Shown piece by piece: positions 24,001 through 34,616 of a stretch of DNA of 64,000 nucleotides. Source of the stretch: Beroe forskalii (lineage: Eukaryota; Ctenophora; Nuda; Beroida; Beroidae); NCBI GenBank assembly GCA_011033025.1, contig WFMF01000032.1, positions 248,001 to 312,000 of the forward strand, read 5' to 3'. The translations under genes were made by a program, and so were the position numbers. A model generated the notes under the pieces. It saw only the letters and a program-made list of their open reading frames with translations, did no database searches and was not told the origin of the DNA. Numbering within the stretch: position 1 is the stretch's first letter; each line of letters begins with the position of its first letter.

Positions 24001-27000
24001 CTAGTTTGTGATAAAAACAACGACTGTCCTTCTGCTGTGGACGAAGTAAGGATCCTGGGTTCTTATCAGTGTCAGATTCTTATCATATCACCAACTTAAA
24101 AACCCCTCCCAGCAGCGAACAAATGAATATTCTCTTGAGTATCAGGATTCAGGATCATGGTTCTACCTCAGTTTTTGCCCAAATGCTTGGTGTTACTTCA
24201 AGGTTTAATCTATAAGGGTTTTAACTTGTAACTTGTAACCCATCATATTCCACTTCAGTTGCACTGTTTGAAGAATGGAGAGGTGTGCGGTGAAGACAGA
24301 TTTAAATGCATCTTTACGGACAAGTGCATTCCCTTGCCCCTCTACTGCAACGAGGTGAGAAGCAGTTAACAGGGTTACCAGTTTCTCAGTTTGTTACAAG
24401 TTACCATGTTGACAATTTAAACCACCAGTGATTACTATATTTTCTGTTACTATAAACCAACACTTATAACTCCTTTATTTTATGTTACCATGGTTAAATG
24501 GTTTCATTAACTAAAGTATCCTTCTGTTACCAATTTGCCATGTTACCATCTTACCATTGCTAACCGTGGTAATTGTTTCAGGTAGATGATTGTGGAGATG
24601 GAAGTGATGAGAGATTGGGCTGTGAGCCTTGGGACAGCTGTACTTTGAACAATGGTAAGCGTACTTCATGCAGTGGATTTCCTTGCGACCTTCATTCTAA
24701 ATTGAGTGGATATCCTTGATTCAGACTCAATTCCTGATAGATTTCCTACATTCAAACTCAATTCATTGGATTTCCTCCAATCCAACTCAATCCATTGAAC
24801 TATCCAAAACAATTCCTCCAATCCATCTTCAATCTTCTCAGTGGATTCCCTCACGAAATGTTGCGTTGCTTCCTTCCAGTGTAAGCTGGTTTAGGGTGTA
24901 GTTACTGCAAGATGAGATCACAGCTATAATAAGCTCTACTGTTGACGCTTGACAGCAACCCCGTCAATACTTTGACTTATAAGTCTACAGTATACACATA
25001 ATTCTGTGGTTAATGTTGCCATGGCAACGCCCTAAGTTGCTGAATAGCGTTGCGATGTGAAGCTCAAATTAGTGGTAGGTTAGGAAGGTATAAATAGATA
25101 TGATCTCATAACACACAGCAGGAACTAGCCACACTACTTTACACTCACCACTCTGCTCTATGATGATGACGTCATCAGCTCACCAGGTTAAGCTTTAATA
25201 GTGACGTCATCAACACACTACCCAAAGCTATGATAATGACGTCATCACTTTAAATAGTCACTGGCTGTGACAGGTCATGCAGTCTGCGTGTTTTAATACT
25301 CTAACAGGGCAATCACGTGATCCCCACGTGGTTATCACGTGGTTAGCTGTGTACCCTGTTTAAAGACCTCATCAAAGTGTAGGTTCAGTGATGGAGCGTA
25401 GTCAAACCACGGGGTTAAACCATGTGGAAATGACCCCTGTAATTTGTAAACACTGGTTCATGCGATGTGTTATTGTGTTAAGCTTCAATTGATGTGTAAT
25501 GAGCGGTTGCTCATGTCGAAGTGGTGACCGTTTACCGCAACTTGCATGGTCGCCAAACGAGCCTGGACGGGTAAGGGTTATAGCCTGGTTATAACCACAA
25601 AGTCCCAAGTAGAGTTATATTCCCAAGAGTTTTACAAGGTTTACAAGTTATTCATTTTCAGGCGGCTGTGAACACAAGTGCAACTCGCTTCCTAATAGCA
25701 GGAACAACTGTACGTGTCACAAGGGCTACCAACTGGCTGAGGATGCTGTGTCCTGCAACGATATAGATGAGTGTAAGGAGGACCTTGTCACCAGCCTGGC
25801 ATGGACTGAAATCAGTATTTAACTATAATCATGGTGACAATAATGAACTTTCTCTGCATTTACAATTCTCAACTTTTCCCCACGTTTACAACCCCCCCCC
25901 CTCCCAGACGAGTGCAAGGAGGACTGGCTTGCCTGCTCTCAGACCTGTTCTAACACTGAGGGATCCTTCAAGTGTTCCTGTGTCGAGGGGTACCAGCTGG
26001 ATGAGAACGGGAAATCCTGCATCGCTAAAGGTAAACATTCTACTCCCAGTTATTCAGCGGGTATCAGTGTCATCAGCTTCACCCTCATTATCAGTGTTAT
26101 TCAGTTTAATTTACGGGTTTTTAATTATAGAATGGTAGTCGTGGTGGCCTGACTGAATAACCGATCATGACAAAGGTTATCCTAGCAACCCCCTATTCAA
26201 GCCCTTGTAACCCTGACAACCCTCTCCATTTCAGCGGTTGTCCCGTACATAGTGTTTAGCAACGTGCAGCAAATGAGAAGGACGAGTGTGGACGGAAGGG
26301 ACAGTTCCCTCCTGTTCGAGATCCCGTCCCCCAACATAATGCACATCATAGGTAAATAGTTTATACGCACAAAAAGGTTCTTAACCTCTGTTCGAACTGA
26401 AATTACAGTTTAATTTCGAAATGATATCCAACCGTTCCTTCGAAGTCAGGAATCCAAGGAAAATATCATTTTATCCCTAAACCTATCCTATCGCAGACTA
26501 CCAGCTAGCCCAGCAGCAGTGGTATTGGGTAAGTGTACAGGATGCAGGAGATATGGAGTACGAAACTGTGATTCAGAGTAGATACTTCAACAACACAGGG
26601 GTTAGGAGGATCTACAGCGACTCACTCGACAACCTGGAAATACGAGAGAACTTCTTGTGTTTTATATCGCCTGGATTCACTAAGATAGGGTTCATGGGCC
26701 TTTCAAAGCTTGAGATTCAAACAGCTTTTTATCATTAAAAATGCTTTTCGACAGGGAATAATTTGCTTTTTAACGGTTATTTCATTCAGGCGATTTGGTG
26801 GTGGATTGGCTGACAGATAATCTGTACGTTGCTGGTAAAGTCAACGGGAAGCCAATGTTGTGTGTCATACCACTGTCAGACAACTCACAAAACAACCAGA
26901 GCAATGTTATCAATAACACAAGTGGTAGCCCTGACAACACTAGCAATAGTCATGACAACACTAGCAGTAACCTTGACAACACAAGCAGTGACCTTGACAA

Positions 27001-29364
27001 CAGCTATGAGATTGGAGCTCGCAAAGCAACCCTACTTCCCCTTGTATCAGACAACCTTCGGGACCCTTTCTCTGTTGTGCTTGATCCGGTTCGTCTAAAC
27101 TCTTCACTTTGTAATTCAGAGTTGCATACCATTTCATCGCCTTTATTAGTCATTGATAAATGATTTAATTTTATTTTCCAAATTTTCCTCTCCAATATCT
27201 CTTTCTCCTTCTCTCACCTCTCCCCTATAACTCCCCCGTTCTAACTGCCCCTCCTTCCCCTCCAGAGGGACGGTTTGATGTTCTGGACGGATGTGGACGA
27301 CAGACTGCCCGGCTCCGTTGAGAGATCCCACATGGACGGTACTCAGAGACAGAAGCTAGCTGACAACGTGGGATGGGCTAACGGCATCACACTCGACTAC
27401 ACCCGCCGCAAGATCATATGGATAGGTGAGGCGTTTGAAACTATCATATGCGTATATTTATTGTAGCCGAAAGAGCATTATAGGTCTCGCTACTAAATAT
27501 CGTGCCTACGGCACTCATTTTAGTAACTCGACCTATAACTACTCTTATTCATACCCTTAACTTGTCTCTAAACTCTAATCTCTCACCTTACTTAGTTACT
27601 CATCCTTAACCCCTTAATTCAAACCCTTCACGCTTGCCTCTACACTCACCTCTTACCCTATCCCCATCGCCCTCCACAGACGCAGGCAGCAGTAACCAGG
27701 CCGAGTACCCTGGAAGAGTGGAAGAAATGGACTACACTGGCACCAACAGACGAGTTGTCAAGTTCCTGACCCCAGACAGAGCAAAGCCCTGGTCCATAAC
27801 CATGTTCGAAGATAGCTACTACTGGACTGATAGTCACAATGAAATGGAAGCAATCGTCAAGTGTAACAGGTAAGGAGTGTTTTCTCAGGTGTTTTCTTGT
27901 GTTTGATTGGTGTAATGGCTCATGTTGTAATGACAACAATAAGTATTACCATGTTGTCATAGTAACTGTTGCATTGTTGTCATGATAACAAAGAACACTG
28001 TCATATTATTCTCAATCTTGTCAGGTTTGACACCAGCATTACGGAGAACATCAGGACCCGTTTAAAGGTTCCCATGGGAATCAAAGTGGTGCATCCCTTG
28101 AGACAACCTGAGGGAGTAAACCACTGTCTCAACCACTCCTGCTCCCACTTCTGTGCTTTAGTGCCAGAGGGAATGTCCTGTCTCTGCCCTCAGGTATTGT
28201 AGATTGCATTTTATATTTCCATTGTTATAGTCCTCGTTGTATAGTTGATCTGCTGTAAATGCTGCTCTGGGGCATTGCTAACTCCTCTCAAAATGTTTTT
28301 CCTGCTTTCATTACTTACCTATTTCTTTTCTATTTCTGGTAACCTCAATGTTGACCCTCCTGTTTCTAACCCCAGGGTCTGGTACTCCATGGCTCCCTGT
28401 CCTGCGTCCTGCCCACGTATGACGTCATCTGCCCGCCTTGTGACGTCACAGATCACGTGTGCCAGGAAACGAGTGAGGTTGGCACAGAGCCAGCTCTGTA
28501 TCGGTGTGTGAGGAGGAGTGAGGAGGGGAAGACTGAGAACGGAGGAGACAAGGACGGAACAGGTCAGTGGACAGTGGACACCGAACTTGATGTGAACAGT
28601 CAGTTTAATGGATCTTTTCCCTGCTTGGCTGCTGTTTCGACATTTTGATGCGCAGCGTTTTACACCGCGCTTGCGGCTTGGGCACTATCACGCGCCGCAA
28701 AAAATTGTGCTCATAGCATGTGCGTGCTAACATGTCACCAACTCATCACATTAACCCATGATAATGACATCCCCAGGCGAGGACCCGCACAAAGTAGGCA
28801 GTATCTCATGGTGGATCTGTCTGATAATAGCCTGTCTGGTGATAGTGGTGGTGGTAGTCGGGATTGTGGGCTGCAAGCGGGCCCTCAGCGCTACCTGCAA
28901 ACCCTGCCTCAACAGGTATTTCCTTCAAGACTGTTTAAAAAGAAATTGTGATTATTTTTCTATGTCAACTGATACTAATTATCCGTTGTAAGATTGTTGC
29001 CCCATCAATAATCCGTATCTTCTCACTCTCAGGTTGGGGCGTGGCAGCGGACAGGATTATGTTCAGATCAGCATTCAGCCCGCCCAGACCATGACAGTAA
29101 GTTTTTAGTGTGGGTGTATGGGAATTATGTAGTATTCCATCCTCTTCGTTTTCACTGTTCCCTTCCCATCTCGGGCCAGACTTGGCTGCCCGAGTATGGG
29201 TTTTTGGTAATAATCTATCATGTCTGTTTCATTGTTCCCTTGACAGCTTTATCCCTCCAATTTCAACACTCGATCTCTTTCAGACAATTTCGCTACCTTC
29301 CCATCTCTTTCAGACGGAAGTAGCCTCGGATCTTGAGAAGTTTAAGAAGGAGAGCGACATTTAG
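18060..29364 (+). CDS. LDLR: LDL-receptor family membrane receptor (LDLR/VLDLR-like), N-terminal exon not found
   Basis: Exons read from splice sites and phase: 18060-18170, 20790-~20914, 22586-22708, 22922-23017, 23290-23409, 23587-23706, 23945-24045, 24259-24354, 24582-24654, 25662-25772, 25908-26030, 26235-26351, 26497-~26658, 26790-27088, 27266-27425, 27680-27869, 28025-28193, 28376-28562, 28777-28915, 29033-29096, 29314-29364 (TAG). These give about 910 residues: LDLa modules, two EGF modules, a YWTD propeller, a third EGF, stalk, one TM and a ~45-residue tail, the order of vertebrate LDLR/VLDLR. The family binds and endocytoses lipoproteins or other ligands; here that is inference. Most LDLa exons are phase 1-1, as usual. 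Uncertain points: no signal-peptide exon; no consensus donor after exon 2; the exon 13 donor is a best guess chosen for phase. Poly(A) signal at 29807. Confidence 0.92.
18171..20789 (+). other. Intron 1 of the LDLR-like gene, repeat-filled
   Basis: 18181-18245 has four copies of a ~20-bp unit (ACACAAGGAAATGTTGTGAA). 19495-19612 and 20051-20165 are direct copies of one block (GTGTATAAACAATGAATATT ... TAGTGTACAGTGTACACTCC) about 550 bp apart. Between and after them, GATTGAAAAAGTGTG and AACCC(N)TGCATTTGCAGTA recur, so a larger unit has been duplicated. 20380-20480 is a TTTGTGTTTG/TCTGTC-type simple repeat. No exon was recognised. Confidence 0.6.
20915..22585 (+). other. Intron 2 region of the LDLR-like gene
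   Basis: 20940-20997 holds a ~17-bp tandem repeat (CATACCACATCTCT). 21058-21083 (GACCACTAAGACGAAGTGAG) is a near copy of the last 25 bases of exon 2 and, unlike it, contains a GTGAGT donor match. 21815-22075 is a CpG-rich block with an internal CGCGCAGCGCGCG palindrome. 22441-22575 is a 16-bp minisatellite (separate entry). Confidence 0.55.
22441..22575 (+). repeat. 16-bp minisatellite CTCTGACACCACTTCA, locus 1
   Basis: About eight copies ending 10 bp before the exon 3 acceptor. The same unit, with small changes, makes arrays at 33337-34616, 50260-50660 and, in inverse orientation, 59570-59898. Confidence 0.9.
22709..23944 (+). repeat. CCATGGTAAC-type degenerate repeats in introns 3-6
   Basis: The short introns between LDLa exons are studded with GTTACCATGGTAAC-like palindromes and with GTTGTCATGGTA / CATGACAACACT variants, many in inverted pairs. 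The same words recur in introns 8 and 16 and at 30000-31090. They stop at exon borders. Confidence 0.7.
25662..26030 (+). other. Two EGF-like exons of the LDLR-like gene
   Basis: 25662-25772 encodes an EGF module (GCEHKCN ... [16 protein letters not shown]) leading into the NDIDE calcium-binding start. 25908-26030 encodes the next one ([13 protein letters not shown] ... [16 protein letters not shown]). The intron between them is only about 135 bp. The 18-bp segment GACGAGTGCAAGGAGGAC at its 3' border (25907-25924) repeats GATGAGTGTAAGGAGGAC at its 5' border (25766-25783). Splicing at the GTAAGG inside the first copy gives DIDEYEC instead of the usual DIDEC. Confidence 0.85.
26235..28193 (+). 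other. YWTD six-bladed propeller and closing EGF of the LDLR-like gene
   Basis: Blades can be followed from [13 protein letters not shown] through [43 protein letters not shown] and SYYWTDSHN to KVVHPLRQP. The closing EGF ([12 protein letters not shown] ... CLCPQ) ends the last exon. The repeat-specific YWTD/LDW words are mostly preserved. Exon 26790-27088 carries an insert of about 45 residues after IPLSDNS made of Asn/Ser/Thr/Asp units ([17 protein letters not shown]) with many N-x-S/T sequons. It is encoded by an in-frame minisatellite of about 30 bp and probably loops out between blades. Confidence 0.85.
28376..29364 (+). other. Stalk, transmembrane helix and tail of the LDLR-like gene
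   Basis: 28376-28562 encodes a Cys-containing stalk. 28777-28915 encodes the single TM ([20 protein letters not shown]) followed by a Lys/Arg/Cys-rich juxtamembrane stretch ([12 protein letters not shown]). 29033-29096 and 29314-29364 complete a short tail ending KKESDI. No NPxY endocytosis motif is present. GQDYVQI offers a YxxPhi sorting signal instead. Confidence 0.85.
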
Positions 29365-29806
29365 CCCCCCGCCCCCATCTTAGGGTTCAGTGTCTCCTAC
29401 TGTGATATTATCTACAATGTGGCTACCAACCGCCCCTGCTCCACTTCAAGTGTTTCACGCCGCGTGGTAATACCCATGTGTGTGTACATGGTTCGATCTG
29501 CGCAGGGATTGATGAAGGTGCGCATTTTACAGTGCGCACAATTCACCAGTTTCATAGAATTCCTGTTGAAGTTTTTATCGCTCCATGTGCACACACCTGG
29601 GTTATCACGCTCCGTAAGGCCCGCTGCGCGGCCCCGTCTGACAGTAGCCCTGCTACTGACTTACAAGTGGACATTTGTAGTAAAGAAAATTCAGCCTAAA
29701 TCGCACTACCAGCAACAGATGCCTTGGTTTACATTCGCTGTCGTCATGGCAAAATGGTGGTTACCAGGGCAACCACGCAAAACAAACCCTTTCTGGTAGT
29801 GTGCCT

Positions 29807-29812
29807 AATAAA
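29807..29812 (+). terminator. Poly(A) signal AATAAA of the LDLR-like gene
   Basis: Canonical hexamer about 440 bases after the TAG stop, in 3' UTR-like sequence, followed by a TTTGTCAG-type stretch. Confidence 0.7.
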
Positions 29813-31838
29813 AGACTTTGTCAGAAGGTAATATTTCTCACAATAATCACCCTGCAGTGTGATCCCTTAGTGACCCACTTAGTGACCCACTAGTGGGGAC
29901 AGGAACTTACAGGGTCACCCTAACGCTGTGATGCTTCTTATTTTAACCCGCTCTTACGATGAACAGTTTTAACTTATTTTAAGAGAACTTATTCACACTA
30001 TGTTACGTATGTGTAGTCCGAGGGCTTAGTTACCATGGTAACTATTCACGTTACCATGGTAACCACTTGAACTGCTCTGGATACAGTAAATATATATTGC
30101 ACTCAAGTCCTGTATTTTCATTTTAATCTTATAACATTTTTCTAATTTAATTTATTCCTGATTTTAAAGTGATTTCCTTTTTATAATGCAAAGAGTGAAG
30201 TGTAAAGAGTTTAGTATATTGTGATCCTCACTGATCGAACCGCTGAATTTCTGCACTCCTTCATTTCCAATAACACAGATTCCCACATTGAATTCATTGG
30301 AGCAGGAAATTCAGTGGTTTGCATCGGCAGTGTTGCTTGCAGTGTTGCTTTGGTTGCTATGACAACCAGGATAGCACGGCTTCGTTTACTGGAGATTTTT
30401 CTAACATTTTGTTTTAGTTATTGCGAATAACGCAAAGAAGGTAGAGCTTCATCCCCAAGATGTTCAGAAACAGGACAAGTTGTTGCCTAGCAATAGAACG
30501 CCCAGATGTGTTACCTAGATACCAATGCTTAATGGCTTTTAGATTTTGCTTATTCAAATTAATCATGACTACCATGATGAAGCGCTACTTTTCACTTTTA
30601 TTTTGGGAAACCTGGTCCTTCAACTCGCAAAAGTAACCCCTTCTTTTGGAGAAACCCCCTTCTATTGGAGAAAACATGGTCAAATGTGAAAATACGGAGA
30701 ATTCTTTGAGTTCCTCTTGCGAGTTTGAGAAATTGTTTTATTATGGCAATGTATTATTGATATTGACTTAGCAGTGTTAATTCCAGCAAACCAGTTTGGT
30801 ATTTGTTCATTGGAGTATTTTACGCATATTTCATGTAACTTTGTGTAAATTTGGAAGCAGCCCCTTGGACCCCTCTATTTATGGGATAGATAATATCCTC
30901 ACAGTTTCCTCATTTGAATCATGTTTCTATAGTAACATGGTTACCTTATAGTAACATGGTTGCTATAGTAATATGGTTACCAGTAACATGGTTGCTTTAG
31001 TAACATGGTTACCTTATAGTAACATGGTTGCTATAGTAATATGGTTACCAGTAACATGGTTGCTTTATTAACATAGTAACTATAGTTACCATACCATATA
31101 GTGCTTGTTGTCGAAACACCTCATTTTCATCTCCTGTTCAGTGTTCCTAATAAACCCTGATAATACCTTGAACCGTTGTTTTGCTGGTAAGTATCGTTTT
31201 TAGAGATTATTTTCTATCGTGATACCGTCCACCAAGTGGAATGATTAGTGACGCCTAACTTAGTAAACTTGCTGAGTATTTACTGAGAGTTGTTTTAATG
31301 TTTGTTCAAACGGCTTCAGATCCTGGCATAGCTTCCATAAAAAACGTTGAGAGAATAGACCTTTATTCATTTACTGTAGAGGTAGTGGGAGCATTCAGTT
31401 AAAGCTCACAAAGCCATCTTTAAAATAAAAATGCCATGGTGTTATGAAGATGATGAATACATTTTCCAATTTGTAACATTATTTGATTGTTTTATTTGAA
31501 ATGGTGTTTCACTAGTCCCGCATTGGCATGAAACTTGAAATAATTTAAGAACACGCGCAAATTGATAAAGCAATGCTGCGCGCGCTGCGCACGTACGTGA
31601 AAGCAATGACAGGAGTTGGCCGTCCAGTGAAATGTCACCGCGCCCGCCGTCTATTTTCAATTTTGGCACCAAATGTCCCAAAAATTTTCTTTCATCGATG
31701 CTCTTATTTTAAGAAAATCGCGATCCGCTTAAACAATTCTTCGTCCTTCCACAGCCAGGCCTTCAGACAATAGCCCAAGGTATTTCATGGAACTTCTAAA
31801 TTATTTCTAGGACCGTTCAAATATGGGAGCAGTCATAA
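29813..31838. other. Intergenic gap with short tandem repeats
   Basis: 30020-30065 has inverted GTTACCATGGTAAC words. 30930-31090 is a tandem array alternating AGTAACATGGTTACC and AGTAACATGGTTGCTATAGT-type units (two long copies of about 75 bp). 31540-31640 is a small CpG-rich patch. No exon was supported. Confidence 0.5.
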
Positions 31839-31991
31839 GGGATCGTTCACATATTACGTAATCAATTTTTGGCCGATTTTAACCCCCTCCCCCTGGTAAT
31901 CAAGTTTACATTTGTTGTATTTGTTACAATAACATATAACGTAATCATTCGGAACCCCCTCCCCCTGATTACATAATATGTGAACGATCCC
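31839..31991. mobile_element. PIF/Harbinger-type MITE, copy 2 (153 bp)
   Basis: Ends GGGATCGTTCACATATTACG (left) and the inverse at 31991. The 3-bp flank TAA lies on both sides (31836-31838; 31992-31994). Subterminal CCCCCTCCCCCT is shared with the 424-bp copy at 8010-8433; the middle is deleted relative to it. Confidence 0.9.
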
Positions 31992-32545
31992 TAATATGCC
32001 ATAGGTTTTCTTGTTGATTTCAACAATGATTACAGCTCAATTATAAGTGGAAACCCCGCCCCTTCAGCCGGCTAAACAGACTCCCCACTCCCTTTTTGAC
32101 AACGTGCTAATTATATGCAGTTCCCACCATTATTGCTGCAGTATCAGTGTTTTTACCTTATCTGCCAATTTCTAACCGGCCCAAGGCCAAATCGCAATTT
32201 TTAAGCCCTTTGGATCAAATTGGAAGGTGCTCTTGGTCCTGAAGGGCTGGTTAAATCACGGGGTGATAAGGTAATAACTTAAGACACAAAATCATTGATT
32301 AACCCTCTCCCCGTGATTCAAAAACGAAACACGCTTTTCATTGTTAGAAATTCCAGTGAAAGATGGTATAAATAAGTAAACATATCAATTGACACAGAAT
32401 TCATTCATTTCATGCATCGCCAACTCAGCTTACTATTTCTAGAAACACTTGCAGTTTTCATTATAAAATACAAAAGATTCAGGGTCCCATCTCAGTATTT
32501 CTCTGGCCACACAGCATGTAAAATGTTCACTGTATCTAGACTGCG

Positions 32546-33179
32546 TCAGGTCTTTCTCTCCTCAGTTTCTTCACCACTTTGTTTAACACGTGACATCAAC
32601 TCAATACTGTCCTCTATCTTCTGCTGAATCTCCCACTGACTGGCTTCCTGCAAAGATTAGAAGTAAGCTAAGAAAATTCACTCGGTAAAAGGGGCACAGC
32701 GAATTGGAGAAATCGTCTTAGTTGGCGCTGCATCGTCATTGACAGTCGCTAGATGTCCATTGTCAACCATGGTGACAATGCATCGCTATTGTCGACAATA
32801 GATCCACGGGTGACAATGGATTCATTGTCGCAATTATCAGTGATGCATGGATGGATATCTGACAATCGCTTCTGCCTTTGTCGAATGCATCGCCTTTGAT
32901 AGGCAATGGATCGCCATTGCCGACCATGAAGTTTTCACCAATCTGCTATGATCCTTTTGCAAAAGACTCTAATTATATCAAAAGTTTAAAACTGCCGTGC
33001 AACTAGCAAAATAATTCAAAAAACTCACGAATTCTTGTCTGCTTTTTGACTGGTGTGGTTTCTGAGAAGCTTGCCCTGCGCTGTCTCCTTTAGCAGTTCT
33101 AATGACAGTGTAGTCGGGCCCGTCCCTTAGTGGCCCATGTTGGTTGGTAACAACAGCCTCGCCTTTCAAGAACCGCTCT
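32546..33179 (-). CDS. 3' end of an unidentified gene (two exons)
   Basis: Exon 33179-33029 has an acceptor after CTCAAG with a consensus branch site CTAAC about 20 bases upstream, and the donor GTGAGT. It joins in phase 0 to 32647-32546 (acceptor TTTGCAG, TGA stop). Together they encode about 83 residues: RFLKGEAVVTNQHGPLRDG, PDYTVIRTAKGD, a Gln/Lys/Ser-rich linker, then a charged helix (QWEIQQKIEDSIELMSRVK) and an acidic/basic end. I do not recognise the family. Phase match and splice sites make a real gene likely. Further 5' exons would lie beyond the minisatellite upstream and were not found. Confidence 0.6.
32720..32940. repeat. Degenerate CATTGTCGACAATGGAT-type repeat
   Basis: Intron of the minus-strand gene. 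It contains at least eight variants of ATTGTCGACAAT / GACAATGGAT / GCATCGCYATTG in both orientations, giving many short palindromes. No longer unit could be defined. Confidence 0.55.
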
Positions 33180-33336
33180 CTTGAGGTTTGAAGTTCGTTA
33201 GTTGGGAATTAATGTAGAAGGGGGGGGGGCTGAGGGTTCAAATTCAAAACAAGAAACTTTATCTTCTGGTCCACTCCATCACTGACATAGTACGACATCC
33301 CTGGGCTGAGTGGGAATCAGCCTGAATACCCCCTCT

Positions 33337-34616
33337 TTGCACCCTATCACTCTGACACCAGTCGCCCCTGACCCCAGTTGACTCTAACACCAGTTCACTC
33401 TGGCACAAGTTCACACTGACACCAGTTCACTTTGACACCAGTTCACTCTGACACCAGTTCTCTCTGTCACCACTAATCTGACACCCGTTCCCTCTTACAC
33501 CGATTCACTCTGGCACAAGTTCACTCTGACATCAGTTCACTCTGACACCAGTTCACTCTGACACCAGTTCACTCTGGTACTAGTTCACTTTGACACCAGT
33601 TTACTTTGACACAACCTTGTAAAAACCTTGTAAACCTTGTAAACCAAAATAACTCTGACATCATTCTTACTGACACCAATTCACTCTAGCAGAAGTTCAC
33701 TCTGAAACCAGTTCACTTTGACACCAAATCACTGTGACATCATTTTTACTGACACCAGTTTACTCTGCTACCAATTCCCTCTGACACCAATTAAGGTTTT
33801 TCTTTTCAGGTAGCCACAGGCCCACCCTAGGATGCTGGGTTTTTCGGTCGTTCAGGCCCACTTTTTTCCGCCACAGGCCCACTTCTTAGCAGAAACTTGA
33901 TAACAAAACAGGCCCATTTGAGACATCACAGGCCCATTTGAGATAATAAAAGCCCATCTGAGACAACACAATTTGTGACAATGTATGCCCTGATTGATAG
34001 ATCACAGGCCCATTTGAGACATAAAAGGCCCAAAAAGATCAGACAGACCCGTTCGAGACAAAACAGGTCCACTTGAGACATCACAGGCCAATCTTGAACA
34101 TTGCAGGCCCAAAATTTCACCCCCTACCCCCCCCCCTTTTTCAAACAGTCCTCGGATTTGAAATTAAAGACAAAAATTTCAAAATCAAGGATAAAGCTCG
34201 ATCTAGGATGCCAGACACCAGCGCATCCAGGAAAGAAAAACCTTAACCCCAATTCACTCTGACACCAATTCACTCTAAACCAGTTTACTCTAAAGCAACG
34301 CACTCTGACACAATTCTCTCTGAGACACAAGTTCACTCTGACACAAGTTCACTCTGACAGCAGTTCACTCTGACACAAGATAACTCTGAAACAACTCAAT
34401 CTGACACCAATCTCTCTGACACCAGTTTAATCCACCACCAGTTCATTCTGACATCAGATTACTCTGACACAATTCACTCTGACACCAGGTCACTTTGACA
34501 TCGTGAGTTCACTCTGAAACCAGTTCACTCTGAAACCAGTTCACTCTAACACCAGTTCACTCGGACACCAGTTCCCTCTTACGCCAGTTCACTCTGCAAC
34601 CAGTTTACTCTGAAAT
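33337..34616. repeat. 16-bp minisatellite CTCTGACACCAGTTCA, locus 2
   Basis: Dozens of degenerate copies of CTCTGACACCAGTTCA, interrupted by the insertion at 33795-34242. Units drift (ACACAAGTTCACTCTG, AAACCAGTTCACTCTG) but keep the 16-bp period. It is the largest of four arrays of this unit in the window. Confidence 0.92.
33795..34242. mobile_element. TTAA-flanked MITE inside the 16-bp minisatellite
   Basis: Left end GGTTTTTCTTTTC at 33795 and right end GAAAGAAAAACC at 34242 are inverted. TTAA occurs on both sides (33791-33794; 34243-34246). Inside the ends a second inverted pair, CCTAGGATGCTGG / TCTAGGATGCCAGAC, is visible. About 33830-34110 is a tandem array of CACAGGCCCATTTGAGACAT. The TTAA duplication suggests a piggyBac- or Kolobok-mobilised element; no transposase. 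Confidence 0.75.

Larger units (their letters stand above)
18060..24654 (+). other. LDLa (ligand-binding) repeat exons of the LDLR-like gene
   Basis: Exons 1-9 encode about eight class-A repeats. Good modules with C-x-C spacing, the Ca-binding acidic cluster and SDE box: exon 1 (CSEGEFQC ... DSSDEKDC), exon 2 (DHSDEVEC), exon 3 (SGEDELNC), exon 5 (DQSDERNC), exon 6 (VGGIDEMDC, acidic but not SDE). Exon 7 ends in frame 0 at SAVDE and closes its last Cys in exon 8; exons 8-9 form one further repeat (CGEDRFKC ... [10 protein letters not shown]). Exon 4 (22922-23017) is atypical: it has five Cys and lacks the C-terminal SDE half, so it may be a decayed or non-Ca-binding module. Confidence 0.85.
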
